Below are positions 28,101-39,760 of a stretch of DNA of 64,000 nt, piece by piece (position 1 is the stretch's first letter; the number at the start of each line of letters is the position of its first letter). Under the pieces are notes generated by a model. The model did no database searches, had not been told where the DNA came from, and saw only the letters and a list, made by a program, of their open reading frames with translations. Source of the stretch: Marchantia polymorpha subsp. ruderalis. Its lineage: Eukaryota > Streptophyta > Marchantiopsida > Marchantiales > Marchantiaceae. The translations under genes were made by a program, and so were the position numbers. Location: positions 6,778,001 to 6,842,000 of the forward strand of contig AP031357.1 in assembly GCA_037833965.1 (NCBI GenBank). The letters are read 5' to 3'.

Positions 28101-28989
28101 GCAAGACGTAGAAGGCGTGGCTCAAGCAACCGATTCACTCGGGAACTGGGGTATGCGAGGACCGACCCGGACCGACCCCGACCGACCCTAGCGACACTTC
28201 ACTTCAGCGCGCGTAATCTGACCCCGCCAGCTCCAGATTACGCAGTCGAGGTCGTATTCCATTGTCGTGTGACCGCATTCTCGTTCAGGAAAGAGGTTTC
28301 GTGTCCTTACACGTTATTTCGGGATAAGTTGGCAATAATTCGGATGCTCGTGGGAAAAGTAAGTTCTTCGCAGCAGTATGCGTGAATGGCTGGCCGTTCC
28401 TATGCGACAGGTGAAACATGCGTGCTCACATTCAGTAACTGATCTGGGGCTTCCTGGCTCATCAGTGGAGTGATTGAGAGCATGAGGCCGTGTGAAGAAC
28501 AAGCAGATATGAGCAATTTACAGTCGTGCGAAAACTGGAGAAAATTAACAAACGAAGTTCGGGCAATGTCGTAATGTTATACAGTGGGTCAGCGTCCCGA
28601 GCACATCATGAGGACTGAGACGAGACGAGACGAGCCGAGTTGGCTGAATCTGGCCTCGACAGGTGCTTACACGATGGAAACTGGCCCTGTCAGGTTGCGC
28701 ATTCGAATAAGCAACAAATTACACAATACAATTTCCAGCAACTGGCCTCACTCCAGGAGTACGTATCAGCGGCGACGTCGGAAATCCGTAATATTTACAA
28801 TCTACGGAGAAAACGTGTTGTTTAAGTTTCAGAGTATGAGAGATCCATCCATGCCAAGTGCAGCGCTGCTGCGTCTATTTTCAAGCGTTCATGTTCCTCA
28901 CGTAGGAGAGCGAATGGCGACAGAAACAAGACGAAGAAGAGGAACTGGAAAGAAGGGAAGGGGAGGGGAGGGCTCAAGAGCAAATTCGG
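22101..28989. other. Gene-poor intergenic DNA with an AT-rich core
   Basis: No gene can be supported. An AGCTC pentamer repeat lies at 22423-22465. From about 23900 to 25320 the DNA is very AT-rich and looks like an eroded repeat. A 178-codon minus-strand frame at 26524-27060 is the longest open stretch, but I recognise no family in it and see no supporting exons. A cluster of GACCGACCC units occurs near 28158-28190. Confidence 0.4.
22423..22465. repeat. AGCTC/AGCTA pentamer tandem repeat
   Basis: About eight tandem pentamers (AAGCT then CAGCT type), read directly. Confidence 0.9.
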
Positions 28990-30948
28990 CTACAACTGCA
29001 CGGACACGAGACGAGACCTGGTCGGGCACAGAGCTTCGACGCTGGCCGGCAGGTTGTCCAAGTAGACGAAGGCGGGAGGGCGAGGGGCGCTGGACCGCGA
29101 GGTCCAGAAAGAGGCCGAGAAGGAGGAGGTGGGCGAGAGCGAGCCCGAGCCCGAGGGCTCGGAGGCGCAGGAGGCGTCGTGCAGGTCGAAGGAGCGCTTC
29201 ATGAGCACGGCCTCGGGGCTGCAGTAGAGGATGCCTCCCTCGTCGGCGTAGTACTTCTTGCGGAACACCAGCAGCGCGAACAGCTCGTTGTCGACGGCGA
29301 CGCACGACGACACGTACTGCTCCTCGGACCAGCCGGGCGAGACCATTTTGTGCGACTGGATGCGCGTGCGCTTGTAGCCGAACGGCGCGTCGTCGTAGCG
29401 GAAGATGGCGTCCTTGGTCACGTCGCAGATGCACGCGGGCTGGCCGTCCTGGCCTGGCAGCAGCAGCAGGGCGCCCTGCGGGCACAGCTTGGCGAAATTC
29501 TCGACCTGGCGCCAGCGGTCGCAGGCCGGATTGTAGGCGTCCGTGAAGTCCGAGTCCTTCATGTCCTCGAGGTCCTCGTAGCGCGACCAGCCCTTGGGCC
29601 GCGCGTTGCCGCCGTACATGAACAGCTCGCCGCGGAAGTCGACCACGCTGTGGCCGATGCGCCCCAACGGCATCGACTCGACCGAGCTCCACTCGTTGCG
29701 CGCCGGGTCGAAGACCTCGCAGTTGGTCCAGATCTCGCGGTCGCGGTAGTACTCGTACTCATACTTGTCGGCGTGCGGCTCCAGGCCCCCGAAGACGAAC
29801 ACCTTGCCGTCGACGGCCGCGCACCCGAAGCGCTCGCGCACCACGCCCATGCTGGCGCAGCGGCGCCACGTGCTCTCGCAGGCGCCGAGGTCGAGCATGT
29901 GCACCTCGTCGCCCTTGTGCAGCACCTCGCCGCTCTTCTCCTTGAACAGGCCGCCCAGCACGTACAGGCGCCCGTCGACGAACACGGTCTCGAAGTGGCC
30001 CAGGCGCCAGGTCTTGGCCACGCCGTCGGCCGGGCTGGGCAGGAAATGCCAGGCGTTGCGCGCCGCGTCGTAGAGCGAGAGCGCGAGCTTTTTGAAGTCG
30101 TACGACTTCTGCAGCAGGCTCACGAGCGACGGATGGCTGAGCACGAAGAGCGCTTGCTGGGCGCCGCAGCGCGCTCGCGCGTCGTGCACTTGCCGGCTGC
30201 GGAAGGCGTGCTGCCAGCTGCGGTTGAGCGTCGAGAGGAGGTAGAGCTTGCACCAGGGCACGAGCGTGAGGATGCGATTGATGGTGATCTCGTCCGGCAG
30301 GCCTGGGAAGAGAGTGCTGGCGTCGGCTTCGGACTTGCAATTCGGATCCCTCGCAGCCGGTGCAATGCCGGACGAGGTTGCTGTGGCCGCCGACGCCGAC
30401 GCCTGCTGCTCTCGCTCGGCAGCAGCAGGATGCGAGTGCGGATGGTCGTCGGCGGCGGCGGCGGAGAGCGCCGAGTAGCGCGAGCTCGGTCTGCAGCTCG
30501 ACGAAGCTGAAATCCGAGAGGTTCTATGGCTGGATATGATACATGGACTGCGAGGGGGGCTTCGTAATCTCGTAGCGTCGGCATAAGCCCTCTCCACTCT
30601 CCTCACGACCTCCGATACGTCCTCGGTGATGGCTGAGTTGGACCGTTCCAATTGCAGCATCGCCTGCCTCTGCTCGGTCACCTTCTTCTCCAGCGACTGA
30701 ACGCGCTGGCGCAGCTGCTTCAGTTCCTCGATCACGTTTTCTCGCCTGGCGTTTTCTCGAAATCCTGATGATCTGCTCTCGTCCCCGGCCGTGGACGTGC
30801 TTCTCTTCTTGGGCCTGGCATCTCTCTCCGCCGGTCCTCTGCTTCCGAAGTCCGCTCCTTCCTCTGGCTTCCTGCTCCGACTTCGCGACGGCGCCTCCTT
30901 GGATGTCGAGTAGAAGTTCGAGTGTCCTCCAGATTTACTCCTTCTCAT
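28990..30948 (-). CDS. F-box/kelch-repeat protein, intronless
   Basis: Probable substrate receptor of an SCF (Skp1-Cullin-F-box) ubiquitin ligase; the substrate is unknown. The ATG at 30948 gives 652 aa. The frame stays open about 45 codons further upstream but without an ATG, so I use 30948. Order: Ser/Arg-rich basic N terminus; a coiled coil at about residues 70-123 (heptad-like VIEELKQLRQRVQSLEKKV); an Ala/Ser/His-rich linker; an F-box at about 213-255 (LFPGLPDEITINRIL ... SRSW-like end); then kelch blades to about 560 with GG motifs such as LYVLGG, VFVFGG and LFMYGG. The C-terminal ~90 residues are Ser-rich. The coding region is much more GC-rich than its surroundings. The N-terminal coiled coil suggests self-association (inference). 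Confidence 0.9.
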   Translation of the reverse strand: MRRSKSGGHSNFYSTSKEAPSRSRSRKPEEGADFGSRGPAERDARPKKRSTSTAGDESRSSGFRENARRENVIEELKQLRQRVQSLEKKVTEQRQAMLQLERSNSAITEDVSEVVRRVERAYADATRLRSPPRSPCIISSHRTSRISASSSCRPSSRYSALSAAAADDHPHSHPAAAEREQQASASAATATSSGIAPAARDPNCKSEADASTLFPGLPDEITINRILTLVPWCKLYLLSTLNRSWQHAFRSRQVHDARARCGAQQALFVLSHPSLVSLLQKSYDFKKLALSLYDAARNAWHFLPSPADGVAKTWRLGHFETVFVDGRLYVLGGLFKEKSGEVLHKGDEVHMLDLGACESTWRRCASMGVVRERFGCAAVDGKVFVFGGLEPHADKYEYEYYRDREIWTNCEVFDPARNEWSSVESMPLGRIGHSVVDFRGELFMYGGNARPKGWSRYEDLEDMKDSDFTDAYNPACDRWRQVENFAKLCPQGALLLLPGQDGQPACICDVTKDAIFRYDDAPFGYKRTRIQSHKMVSPGWSEEQYVSSCVAVDNELFALLVFRKKYYADEGGILYCSPEAVLMKRSFDLHDASCASEPSGSGSLSPTSSFSASFWTSRSSAPRPPAFVYLDNLPASVEALCPTRSRLVSVQL

Positions 30949-33900
30949 AGTCGCAGAATTGGATCCCCGGAGCCTCGATTGGCTGGCAGGCAGGCAGGCA
31001 GGCACGGGGAAGCACCGGAACTCCTCGCCTGCGGCAGCCGGACAGACCCCTTTTTGCTTCGAGCAGAGCAGAGCAGAGCGCAAAGGAAGCTCGGCAGCAC
31101 AAACCCTTGCAAGGATCCGCAGGCAAGATCCGCTGGTAGGATCGATCAGGTCGATGTCGGGCCGATTCTCACGCCCAGCTCACGGGCCAACTGAGGCGGC
31201 CGGGGCACTGGTATAGGGGGTGAGGAGACATGGACGACGATCAGATCCGGTGCGCTGGAGGCCGATGGGGGTGCATTCTGGTCCGGACGCATCGACCCTT
31301 CCCTTGCAGAAGAAAGAAGCTCGATCGGAGTGATCACGAAGTAAGTATGTAAGTATGTCGGACTATATGCCGGCAAATCGCAGGACTTACAGCATCATAA
31401 TACGTACGCAGTGAGGAGTGGAGCATGCGATGTCAGTCGGCCTCAACTGCTCTTAAATCAACGCTCGGAGAATCCATACGATACTCAGGGGGAAGTGGAA
31501 CTTGCCACTGGTCAATATCTTCTCCATCGGGGACGAATTCTCGCAGACCGATGATCGATCTGCAACCATTCACGTGAAGAACAGGCTTAGATGTGGATCG
31601 CCATTCTATTGGAGAGTATGATCGCTGCTGAGCACGCAGCAGCAGCCGGGAGCGGTGGATAGTCTAGGAGCGTCGACACTCAGATAGCATCGTCGCTCCG
31701 AGAAAACCAGCCTCACCTTTACGAGATGGACAGACATTGCCATCGAGATTCCCTGCAAGCGGAGCCGGACGACGCGAAAAGTCAACTATTCCCGTGTGGG
31801 TCACTGCACAGTCGCGGTTTGCGTTGCCCTGTTCTTCTCCAAGATTCTCGATCCAATTCCTCCCTCCGCGCAATCCTTCGCTTGATCAAACCCCCAAATC
31901 CCCGCCCGAAAAGACAAAACTGTGGCGCAGTTCGTATCACTTCTCTACAGTATATGAATCGTGACCCCCGTCGACAGGACTCTGATCGAAAGGTCGTAAA
32001 CCCTGCATTTGGGCGAGCGCAGCTCCAGAATGGACGCCGCTTGCCTCAAACTGACCATCCGCCGTGCACGAAGGTGGTTTCACTGCACGTTTATTTTGAG
32101 CCTTGCACCGTGCACAACAGTACGGATGGATGCTGTGGGATCGGAGCGAGAGACAGAGATAGAGGGAGATGCTGTGTACGTCAACAGCACGAAACAATCG
32201 GAATTTGAAAAGATGAGCCCAAATGAAATTTCGGCAGCAACTTATCACCATCGAATTTCGCAACCCTCTAAAATTGGGCCTTGTTCCTATGCTGCTCGAG
32301 TTGGATCAGGATACAGCGTCGTGGCGGACAGGTCAGGTCGGATCACGTTTCCCACTTATTGCAGATCAATGCAAGGAGGGAACCATCGGAGCCTCTCTCA
32401 TCGTGCCGGGCGTCGCGGGGGGAGCACCGATGATGAAGACATTCATATTCGAACACAGATTGCATCCGGCTGCATATATTCACCCTTCACAGACAGATCC
32501 CTCCTGGAGAATATGGAGCACGTTTCTCAATTTTCTAAACTTTTTTCCCCGATAAAGTCATTGACTCCTCCCGTCCATCACGATGCATTGTCCGAGTCTA
32601 GCTGCAGCGGTTGGAGACTATGAGGTCTTGGAGAACTAAACCTCGGTCTCCTCACTCTGCCTCTGCCTCTGGAATCGAGGACACAAAATATATCAATAAG
32701 CCTACGTATGTGAATAATGAAACAATTAGATAAATAAAGTCGAGGCTCGGATAAGTCCGTCTCCTTCTGCAGTGGAAATGTTTTCTGGAAGGAGCGTTTC
32801 ACAGTGAGAAAAGTAGCGACCAGTACCGTTCATCAGAATTATCAGGATGCATGCCAGTCTAGCTTTTTGAGGACACGGACATGCACAGAATATGCTCAAA
32901 AAACTGTCGTCATGACGCAGAAAATCTCCGCAATCCCATGTTTGTTATCACCGGAATGATCGATGTGCGTTTGAAGGACAACTAGTTCTTAACATGCTCA
33001 ATAGGTCTTGAAAGCATCAAGACTCCAGTTGGGAAGAAGTGATAAATCACAGTTCATGTTCAGCTCACTTTTCTTACATCAAGCCAGCAAATCATTTTAG
33101 CATAGTACACAAGCATTGAGTATATCAGTGCCAAGAAAATTTTGACATATTGATGATACTTATGCCTGTGATTCAGAAGCACAGATGCTTGTATCAGAAA
33201 AATACGGAATGAACCTAGCCTGATCGAAGGTTCGTCTTCAGCCCGAGTGGGACAGGAAGGACGTCTCCGTTATCTCCAAGTCTGGATCACTCTGTGACCC
33301 GACTTACAGATCGACCGAATGGGAATCGAGGATTCGTTCGTGACATCGACTTCGTTGTTCCTCCACGAACTGCTAGGTTGTTACAAGGAAAATGACAATG
33401 TTTTAGTACCCAGCTTGGACTCCACTAGGTTCACATGCCTGAAGTGAGGACTCTACCATGATGTGTCGAGGCTGAATCGATCTGAACGTACCGAGGTTTC
33501 TTGTATACCCCATTCTTGTCAAACAGTTTTCAAGAAACTCTTCACTGGTATGTACGGACATGGATGACCGAGTACAAACACGGATTCCTCCAGTTGGAAA
33601 CTGAATAGACAGGACTGTGATGCGCATTTCTATTGAACATAAGTTCCAGCAGGTATCAGACTCTGACACGGAGATTCTCACGATTGTCAGTAGCTCCCTT
33701 GCCAATTCAACCGACAGGTCTTTGCAGGATAATCTAGATCGAAATCTGGCACCTTCAACACACTCTCAACACATGGAACACTCTAGTTCACCGTGAACTC
33801 AGAAGGTTGGGCTTCAATAACAGATTTTGACATTTGTATACCAATTTTACGAAAGGTCGAACATGAAGAGGCCAGCGCAAATCACTTTCAAGTGGTGAAG

Positions 33901-36900
33901 ATTAATGACAAAAGCTGAACGTGAATTAAGTAAAGCTCACTTTCCGTGCCAACTATACTGAAGCTCAGATGCACAAAAGCTCACTAGGAAGATAACATAA
34001 ACACGTGCATGTTCCTTGTCAGAAGCCAATATTGTTCCAAGGCAGGAACGTTTATTTTCGGTCAGAAGAGCTTCACCTCCCAGTGTCGAATCTTAATCGA
34101 ATGCGATCTTCCTGAAATGACTTATTGTTGTAAATTTTCACTTCTGGGAAAAAAATCCTATATGGCCCAGAAAGATCGAGCAAATGCAATGTTTCTTAAC
34201 TACCCCAGTCGGATTCATTATACCCGTGCAGACCCCGATTGTCTTCCTCGGTCGAAAGAGCAGAGGAAACAGCGTCTGACACTTTGAAAGATGGTAGGAT
34301 CCTCTTCTTGCAGATTTCATTCACCGTACTTCACTTCTGAGATGTCGAAACTTCAGCGAATGAAGTGAAGAAGCTTCAGTGCGAGAGTTCGTTAGACTGA
34401 AATGTTCCATCGCGGTTCTTAGAATTACAGTACTGCAGGTGATACATGTGAAATAGGGAAGTTCAATTGAAAATCCTTTGCCCTCTTATGCCTCCTGAAC
34501 ACACCGGCAAACCCTGACGGTCCTTTTAACTCGACTGAACCACGATCTGGTACGCCAGTTACTAGTCCGTTCCGAATTGACTCCAACTTCGAAATCTTCG
34601 TTCAGATTGCTTACCTCGGGTTAACCGAGAAGCAACACATTCACACCAGCAACTCCTAGTATTGCGTGCTTTGGTATAACGATTGACCGTCGACCAAAAG
34701 CCGATCCACTCTAATAAGGCTCGGGAGCAGCATTCGATCGTAATTTGATCGGCGTATAGCTCAAATCAATGACGGGATCAGGCCGTCCGATCTCGATCTT
34801 CAACTGCGAATTGACGTCGGGGCACGAGATCCTGCGTTGAGAAGGAGGAAGTATCGACAATGAGGACTAAAAATTGATTTTGTGCTCACGTCCTTCGTTC
34901 ACCGGTTCGACAGTCCAGTCGTGAATCCGAAGCCACCATCAACTATTTAACTTCCCTCGCTTCTCATGCATAAAAACAGGGCGACTGTCATGGACGAAAC
35001 ATCCTGCTCCTCCTCGTGCGAGAAAGTGGCGAAAGCGATACATTCGCCTCTTCTAAAATGTTTATTACATCTCTCATCAGCGAACAGTGTGATGAAATTA
35101 ACAAGGACGTGATAAAATTTCATGTTTTCACCTGATATGAAAACAAATTGCTGCCAACCGCTCAGAGGGATAGAGAGAAGGCATTCTCTCCTTCAAAAAC
35201 TCAAAGGGGTCTCTTGTAAACTGTTGCTTCTTTTGTGCTTTGGAAAAAAATTACTCTCACGATGACCAGATTGCATTTGCCTTCCTTCCTTTCGGTCCAC
35301 GGCCCTTTGTGTGGACCTGTGGGCGAAACGATTGAAAACGTGGCCTGCGGCATTCCGATCGACGTAAACTGTAGCTGAAAATCACTTCTTGTGTGTCTGT
35401 CAGCAAGCAGACATCACAGACGCTGACTGTACAAATAAAAACTTGATTTGCCAAAGTCACCCCATTCGACGCCATCGACGAGTTTAGTGGTTCCCAGTAC
35501 GAAGAGAGGACGAAATTGATGCTGCGCTCCCGACATCAACTGCAACCAGCTCCTATGTTTGGATGGCGTCCCAAGCCATGCACCACCACACACACAGCCA
35601 GCTCAAGGTCGTGCTCCTTCCTTCCGGGCCCCAGGGAAGTTTCCACCGCAGCGCCACCGGTAGCTACGGTTACAATCCGCCCGGTAGACCTCGGGTTAGC
35701 AGCCGACGACTCTGAGAGTCGGACGGACCACCACTCGCGAGCCTGGACGCTTCCGTCGACTGCGACTGAAGTCCTGGTCTGCTTGCTTCAGAGTGCCGGA
35801 CAGAGCTCATGATTCAAGACGTGCAGTTGAAGAGAACCATTGAGTACACGAGACGTCCATCTTCCGTCAATTGACCACGGTTCCGTTTCGTTGGGTCAGT
35901 TCCTGTCCGGGTATGTGTTAGTGTGCCCACCTCAACTCACTCTACTGGGGTCACAAGTCCCAGTCAGAGACTCCTCCTGCAAGTTTGGCGGCTGTCCCAG
36001 AAGGACCGAACCATGGGCGAATAGATGGGAAATGCGTCCCGAACCAGGAAGGAATATACGAAGAGAACCCCCTTCGTAGCAGAGCAAATATATTGGGGTA
36101 TGTATCATTGTAGATGTGGAAAGAAAAAATATGAACCTATTAGAAAAGTAAGAAGAATGCGATCGTCGTCCTTCCATCAATATATAGAAGTCGAAATCGC
36201 TTCTAGATCGATGCTCACTACTAATTTTTGGTAAGACAATGCCTTCTTACCGGACATTTAATGAAATCAAACAAACGCTCAGTGACACCAAAAAGGATCC
36301 AATTTCTTCATTTGATGGAAGAGATCCTCGGGTCCTATCTTTCGCCCTGTTTTTAACTTTAGCTTCAAATCCCGGAAACCCAACAACTAGGAAGCGATCG
36401 AATATTAGAACCTTAAACCCTAAACTCATATATACCAATCGAGCCGTACACGGATGAAACACGGGGCAATCCCCAGAAGAATCACAATGGAAACATGTCC
36501 TATTGCAGCCCAGATTTGCTTACTTTCTAGGTCAATTTTTAAGTGGCGAAAGTCAGTCTATTTGGTTACGCCTTACTTGAACTGTTCAAAGTCCCTGACG
36601 TAACCTCCCCACGTTTTCGTGCTTGGCTTTACACCTGACTCGCTAAATACTCGCTAAAATGCTCGTCATTCTCGTTAAAATCCCCGCTCGAACCCTGATG
36701 GGGAATGACCTCTGGTTTACGAACAACCCTGGGTTCCTACCGATCCTCCATCTCGAGGTCTGCGGAATCCGTATATTCCAGACTACCGATCATCGAGATC
36801 TACCGGCCAGGTATATTCCCATGAGAGAATACGTAGTATGGTCTACGTAATACAGTACAAGAACGTATGATAAAGTACTTTCTGTAGATTACACGCCATT

Positions 36901-37400
36901 TGTGTTATATGATTCTGGTATGCTCTCTTTATGAAAATTTAATGTATGGAGCGGTTAGTTATCATTAATTAGCCCTCATTTTACTATACGCAGTTCTCTT
37001 ATTGGTGATTCAGGGTAGTAGGGATGCAATAGCAACTACTTGTAAAATAAGATGTTCCACAAATCAGAGAAGAAGGTATAGGAGGTTGAGGCTAATTAGC
37101 CCTAACGGAGGGATAAGTAGCCCCTCTCTTCAATGTAATGCATCTGGTTTTAGATTAGGTCAGATTGAAATTTACAAAGTAGACTTAGTTCATGAAGTCG
37201 TACAATCTCATCCTATGCGTTTCAGTAGATTAATCTCCATCAGCTGATCGCACTGACCTCGATGTTGACCGCCAGACCAATGAGGGCCGTATTGATGGTC
37301 AAAACCAGGACGACCGGTGCTCCGGTGACCGTCGGGCACCTCTCGTCGAGCTGGGCCTCCAGGAGTAGTTCGGCGGGTCGGTTGACGGCCAGTGAACACG
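30949..37400. other. Intergenic DNA without a supportable gene
   Basis: This begins with the upstream region of the F-box/kelch gene, including GCAG-rich short repeats near 30984-31005. Frames such as 32009-32623 (+) show no family motif and no convincing splice context. The remainder is ordinary mixed-composition DNA. I see no RNA gene or transposon end. Confidence 0.4.
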
Positions 37401-37432
37401 AAGAATATGGGAACGGATGACATGGGCCGGAA

Positions 37433-37840
37433 GTGCATTGTCAACGTCTCTATAGTGGCTCCGAGGGACGTCAGAAACTCCGTCATCTCGACGCAGCCGT
37501 TCGCAAGTTGGGGGAACTCGAGGGATCTGCCCACGAGGGCACAGGTCGACGGCCAGGAGCAGGAACACGTGGCACGGAGACGGCTAAAGGAGCACCGGAG
37601 AGCAGCAAAAGATATGACCGCCGTTCGACGTGGCGGGCAGGCTCCGCGGGCAGCCAACGTGGTGGAAGCCACACGACGAACCGTGCCCAGCGAGATTCGG
37701 GGTGCCCGAGCGCGGGCAACGCGTTGCTCCAAACTGGAGGGGCCCCTTGTTTATCGTGGCAGATGGTCGAGCCCGAAGGCCCCGGTGCCACACAAACGGC
37801 GTCCAACCGCTTTTCGGAAACACAAGGCAGACAATTGTCC
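37433..37840 (+). mobile_element. Decayed Ty3/Gypsy pol 3' relic (integrase C-terminal part)
   Basis: Plus-strand pieces in different frames resemble the end of a Gypsy integrase of the Tat/Athila kind. They are KRYDRR in one frame, EATRRTVPSEIRG in a second and RVAPNWRGPLFIV in a third, followed by a CHTNGVQPLF-like piece. In intact elements these motifs run in one frame in this order, so several frameshifts are implied. The stretch is GC-rich against its neighbours. No LTRs were found. Assignment rests on motif memory only. Confidence 0.45.
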
Positions 37841-39442
37841 TGGTTTTATTTCCTGGGGCAAGCCAGAGTTTCTGCGAGGCCTCGTTTGCCTCCAATGGCC
37901 GATGCCATCCTTGTGTCACATTTTGAGGATCACATAAACATGAGTCCGCGGTGAGGACAGCTAGCCGAGCTGGATCTTTTCACCAAGTTGGAGGGTCCCA
38001 TCGACGTCTCATGCAGGCCAACCACGGCGAGCCAGGAGACGTCCGCCTCGTACACCCCTTCTAGTGTTCTCTCGCTCTCTACCGAGTGAACCGACTGTCG
38101 ACGACTTCTTCTTGCACAGCGAGTGGTCAGTCGGACACCGAGGTTGAGGCCCGCTCGACCATGGTCCTCCACAACCTCGTTATGGGGATAGAGCATGCTT
38201 CGGTCACCAGATAGAGAGCCTCGCTTTATTTCTCTTGGCTACATTCTTATTTGGGTGGTAAGCCGGGGTGTCCAAAGAATTGCAAAGTCTGACACCACAT
38301 GGATTCGGATGATATTTATTTTCCCTTGCTGAATATGATACTCCTCAACTCAATGGAACGCCAGAAGACCAATTTTTTTTCTATATCTGTCATTCATATC
38401 TCCATCCTTTCGCGGAGTTCAAAACCTGCCCTAGGACTTACACGAACATACGAATCTTTTTTATAACTTCTAATCTCGAACAAACGAATAAATTCGTTTG
38501 AAAAACATTTGAGCTTTAGAAACAAGAAATATTTAGAATGGATCGGTACGACGGAGAAATGAGCACAGAGGCAGCACGGTGGAGGGAACCAGGCAGTAAT
38601 ACTTTTTCAATGGAATAGGGGTGGGAACCAGGAAACAATATTTAATGGCATGGAAGGGAGGCAACCAGGTCACATCGCCAATGCACACAAACCATGTCAC
38701 CCGACCACGGAACGCGCGCCACGTGGCGAGATGCAGCATATTAGATGGCCCTCCCCGTTCCCTCTCTCTCGCAGACAGCAGACAGGCGGATAACGCGCTC
38801 CGAGTCTCTCCGACGACGAGGGCGGCGACGCAGTAAGGAAACGGAAGGCGCGACGACTGCGTGCGCAGTGCCCGACCGATCTACCCGCTCTGCCTGCCCG
38901 CCCGCCCGCCCGCCCGCGGGCCTCGTGGTTCGCCCTCGCCTGACGCGTCGTCTCCAGGTGCGTCGGGCTCTGTCTCGCCATAGCCGTCCACTCGCATCTC
39001 GCTTTTGGGCGCTCTCGTTCGCCCGTCTCTGCATCCTCCACCATTCGCGTCTCGCCCTCGCCCATCGCTGCTCGCTTACTTGAGCGCACGCTTTCGTCGA
39101 CCATCGCTTAGATATCACAACACTCCAACCGCAGTCCCGAACAAGTCACGGAAGTCTAGCGTTTCCTCGCTTTGTACCAGCGCAACTGTTTTCTGTTCCT
39201 GCTTTCATCTGATTCGGACGTCGAGTTCGTGGACGTGGTTTTTAGTTGTTTCGCATTCTTCGTCAATTTGCGTCGAGCGCTCTGATCGCCATCTATCTGA
39301 GGTTTCGCACAGGGTGCGGTCGGTTGAGTAATTAGGTTTGGACGACGAGAAAGCGGAGTCGTCTTCGTCGTCGTCGGCGAGTCGGAGGTTGGCTTGTTGC
39401 TTCGGTTTGGGGATTTGGAGATTGCTGAACAAGGCTTCAAGC
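37841..39442. other. Intergenic DNA and upstream region of the DnaJ-type zinc-finger gene
   Basis: No gene recognised. The part to about 38200 may be a continuation of the decayed transposon. From about 38740 to 39300 the DNA is GC- and CpG-rich with a CCCG repeat near 38893-38920, as expected of a promoter/5'UTR for the gene starting at 39443. Confidence 0.4.
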
Positions 39443-39760
39443 ATGTCGCCAGGAATCATGGTAACGCAGCTTGCACAGGGTATTGGAGTCATTGCCGGGG
39501 CGTGGGCGATCAAGTCTATCATGGATGCAGAGAACGAGAAGCCTATGGCTGGGGGATACTCTCGGTGCCCTACATGTAACGGGTCTCGAAGGGTGCCTTG
39601 CCTGTGCAACCGCTGGTCTGACAAGGATGTAGGTTGCAGCACTTGCAGTGGAAGTGGGCAGATGAGATGCAACAGCTGCGGAGGTAGTGGGACGGGCAGA
39701 CCTCTCCCGGTGCAAATTCAGGCTACCAATATTCCTGGAGGATCCAGGCGGTCCTCATAA
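39443..39760 (+). CDS. Small DnaJ-type cysteine-rich zinc-finger protein
   Basis: A 105-aa intronless reading frame from the ATG at 39443; the frame is open upstream but has no earlier ATG. It has a hydrophobic N-terminal segment (VTQLAQGIGVIAGAWAIKS), then CxxC pairs typical of the DnaJ cysteine-rich zinc-binding fold: CPTCNG, CLCNRW, CSTCSGSG, CNSCGGSG (about residues 42-85), then the conserved-looking GTGRPLPVQI. There is no J domain, so it is not a complete Hsp40. Plant proteins of this small class are mostly uncharacterised, and some related CxxCxGxG proteins act in plastids. The N-terminal segment could be a membrane anchor or targeting sequence. I do not assign a specific function. Confidence 0.8.
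   Translation: MSPGIMVTQLAQGIGVIAGAWAIKSIMDAENEKPMAGGYSRCPTCNGSRRVPCLCNRWSDKDVGCSTCSGSGQMRCNSCGGSGTGRPLPVQIQATNIPGGSRRSS

Noticed and set aside
28140..28200. GACCGACCC repeats possibly marking a GC-rich transposon
   Set aside because: Only a few imperfect units and no termini or coding remnants.
29179..30510. 443-codon plus-strand frame opposite the kelch gene
   Set aside because: It is the antisense shadow of the GC-rich F-box/kelch coding region and has no domain of its own.
32009..32623. 204-codon plus-strand frame
   Set aside because: Overlaps open frames in other registers and shows no protein family features.
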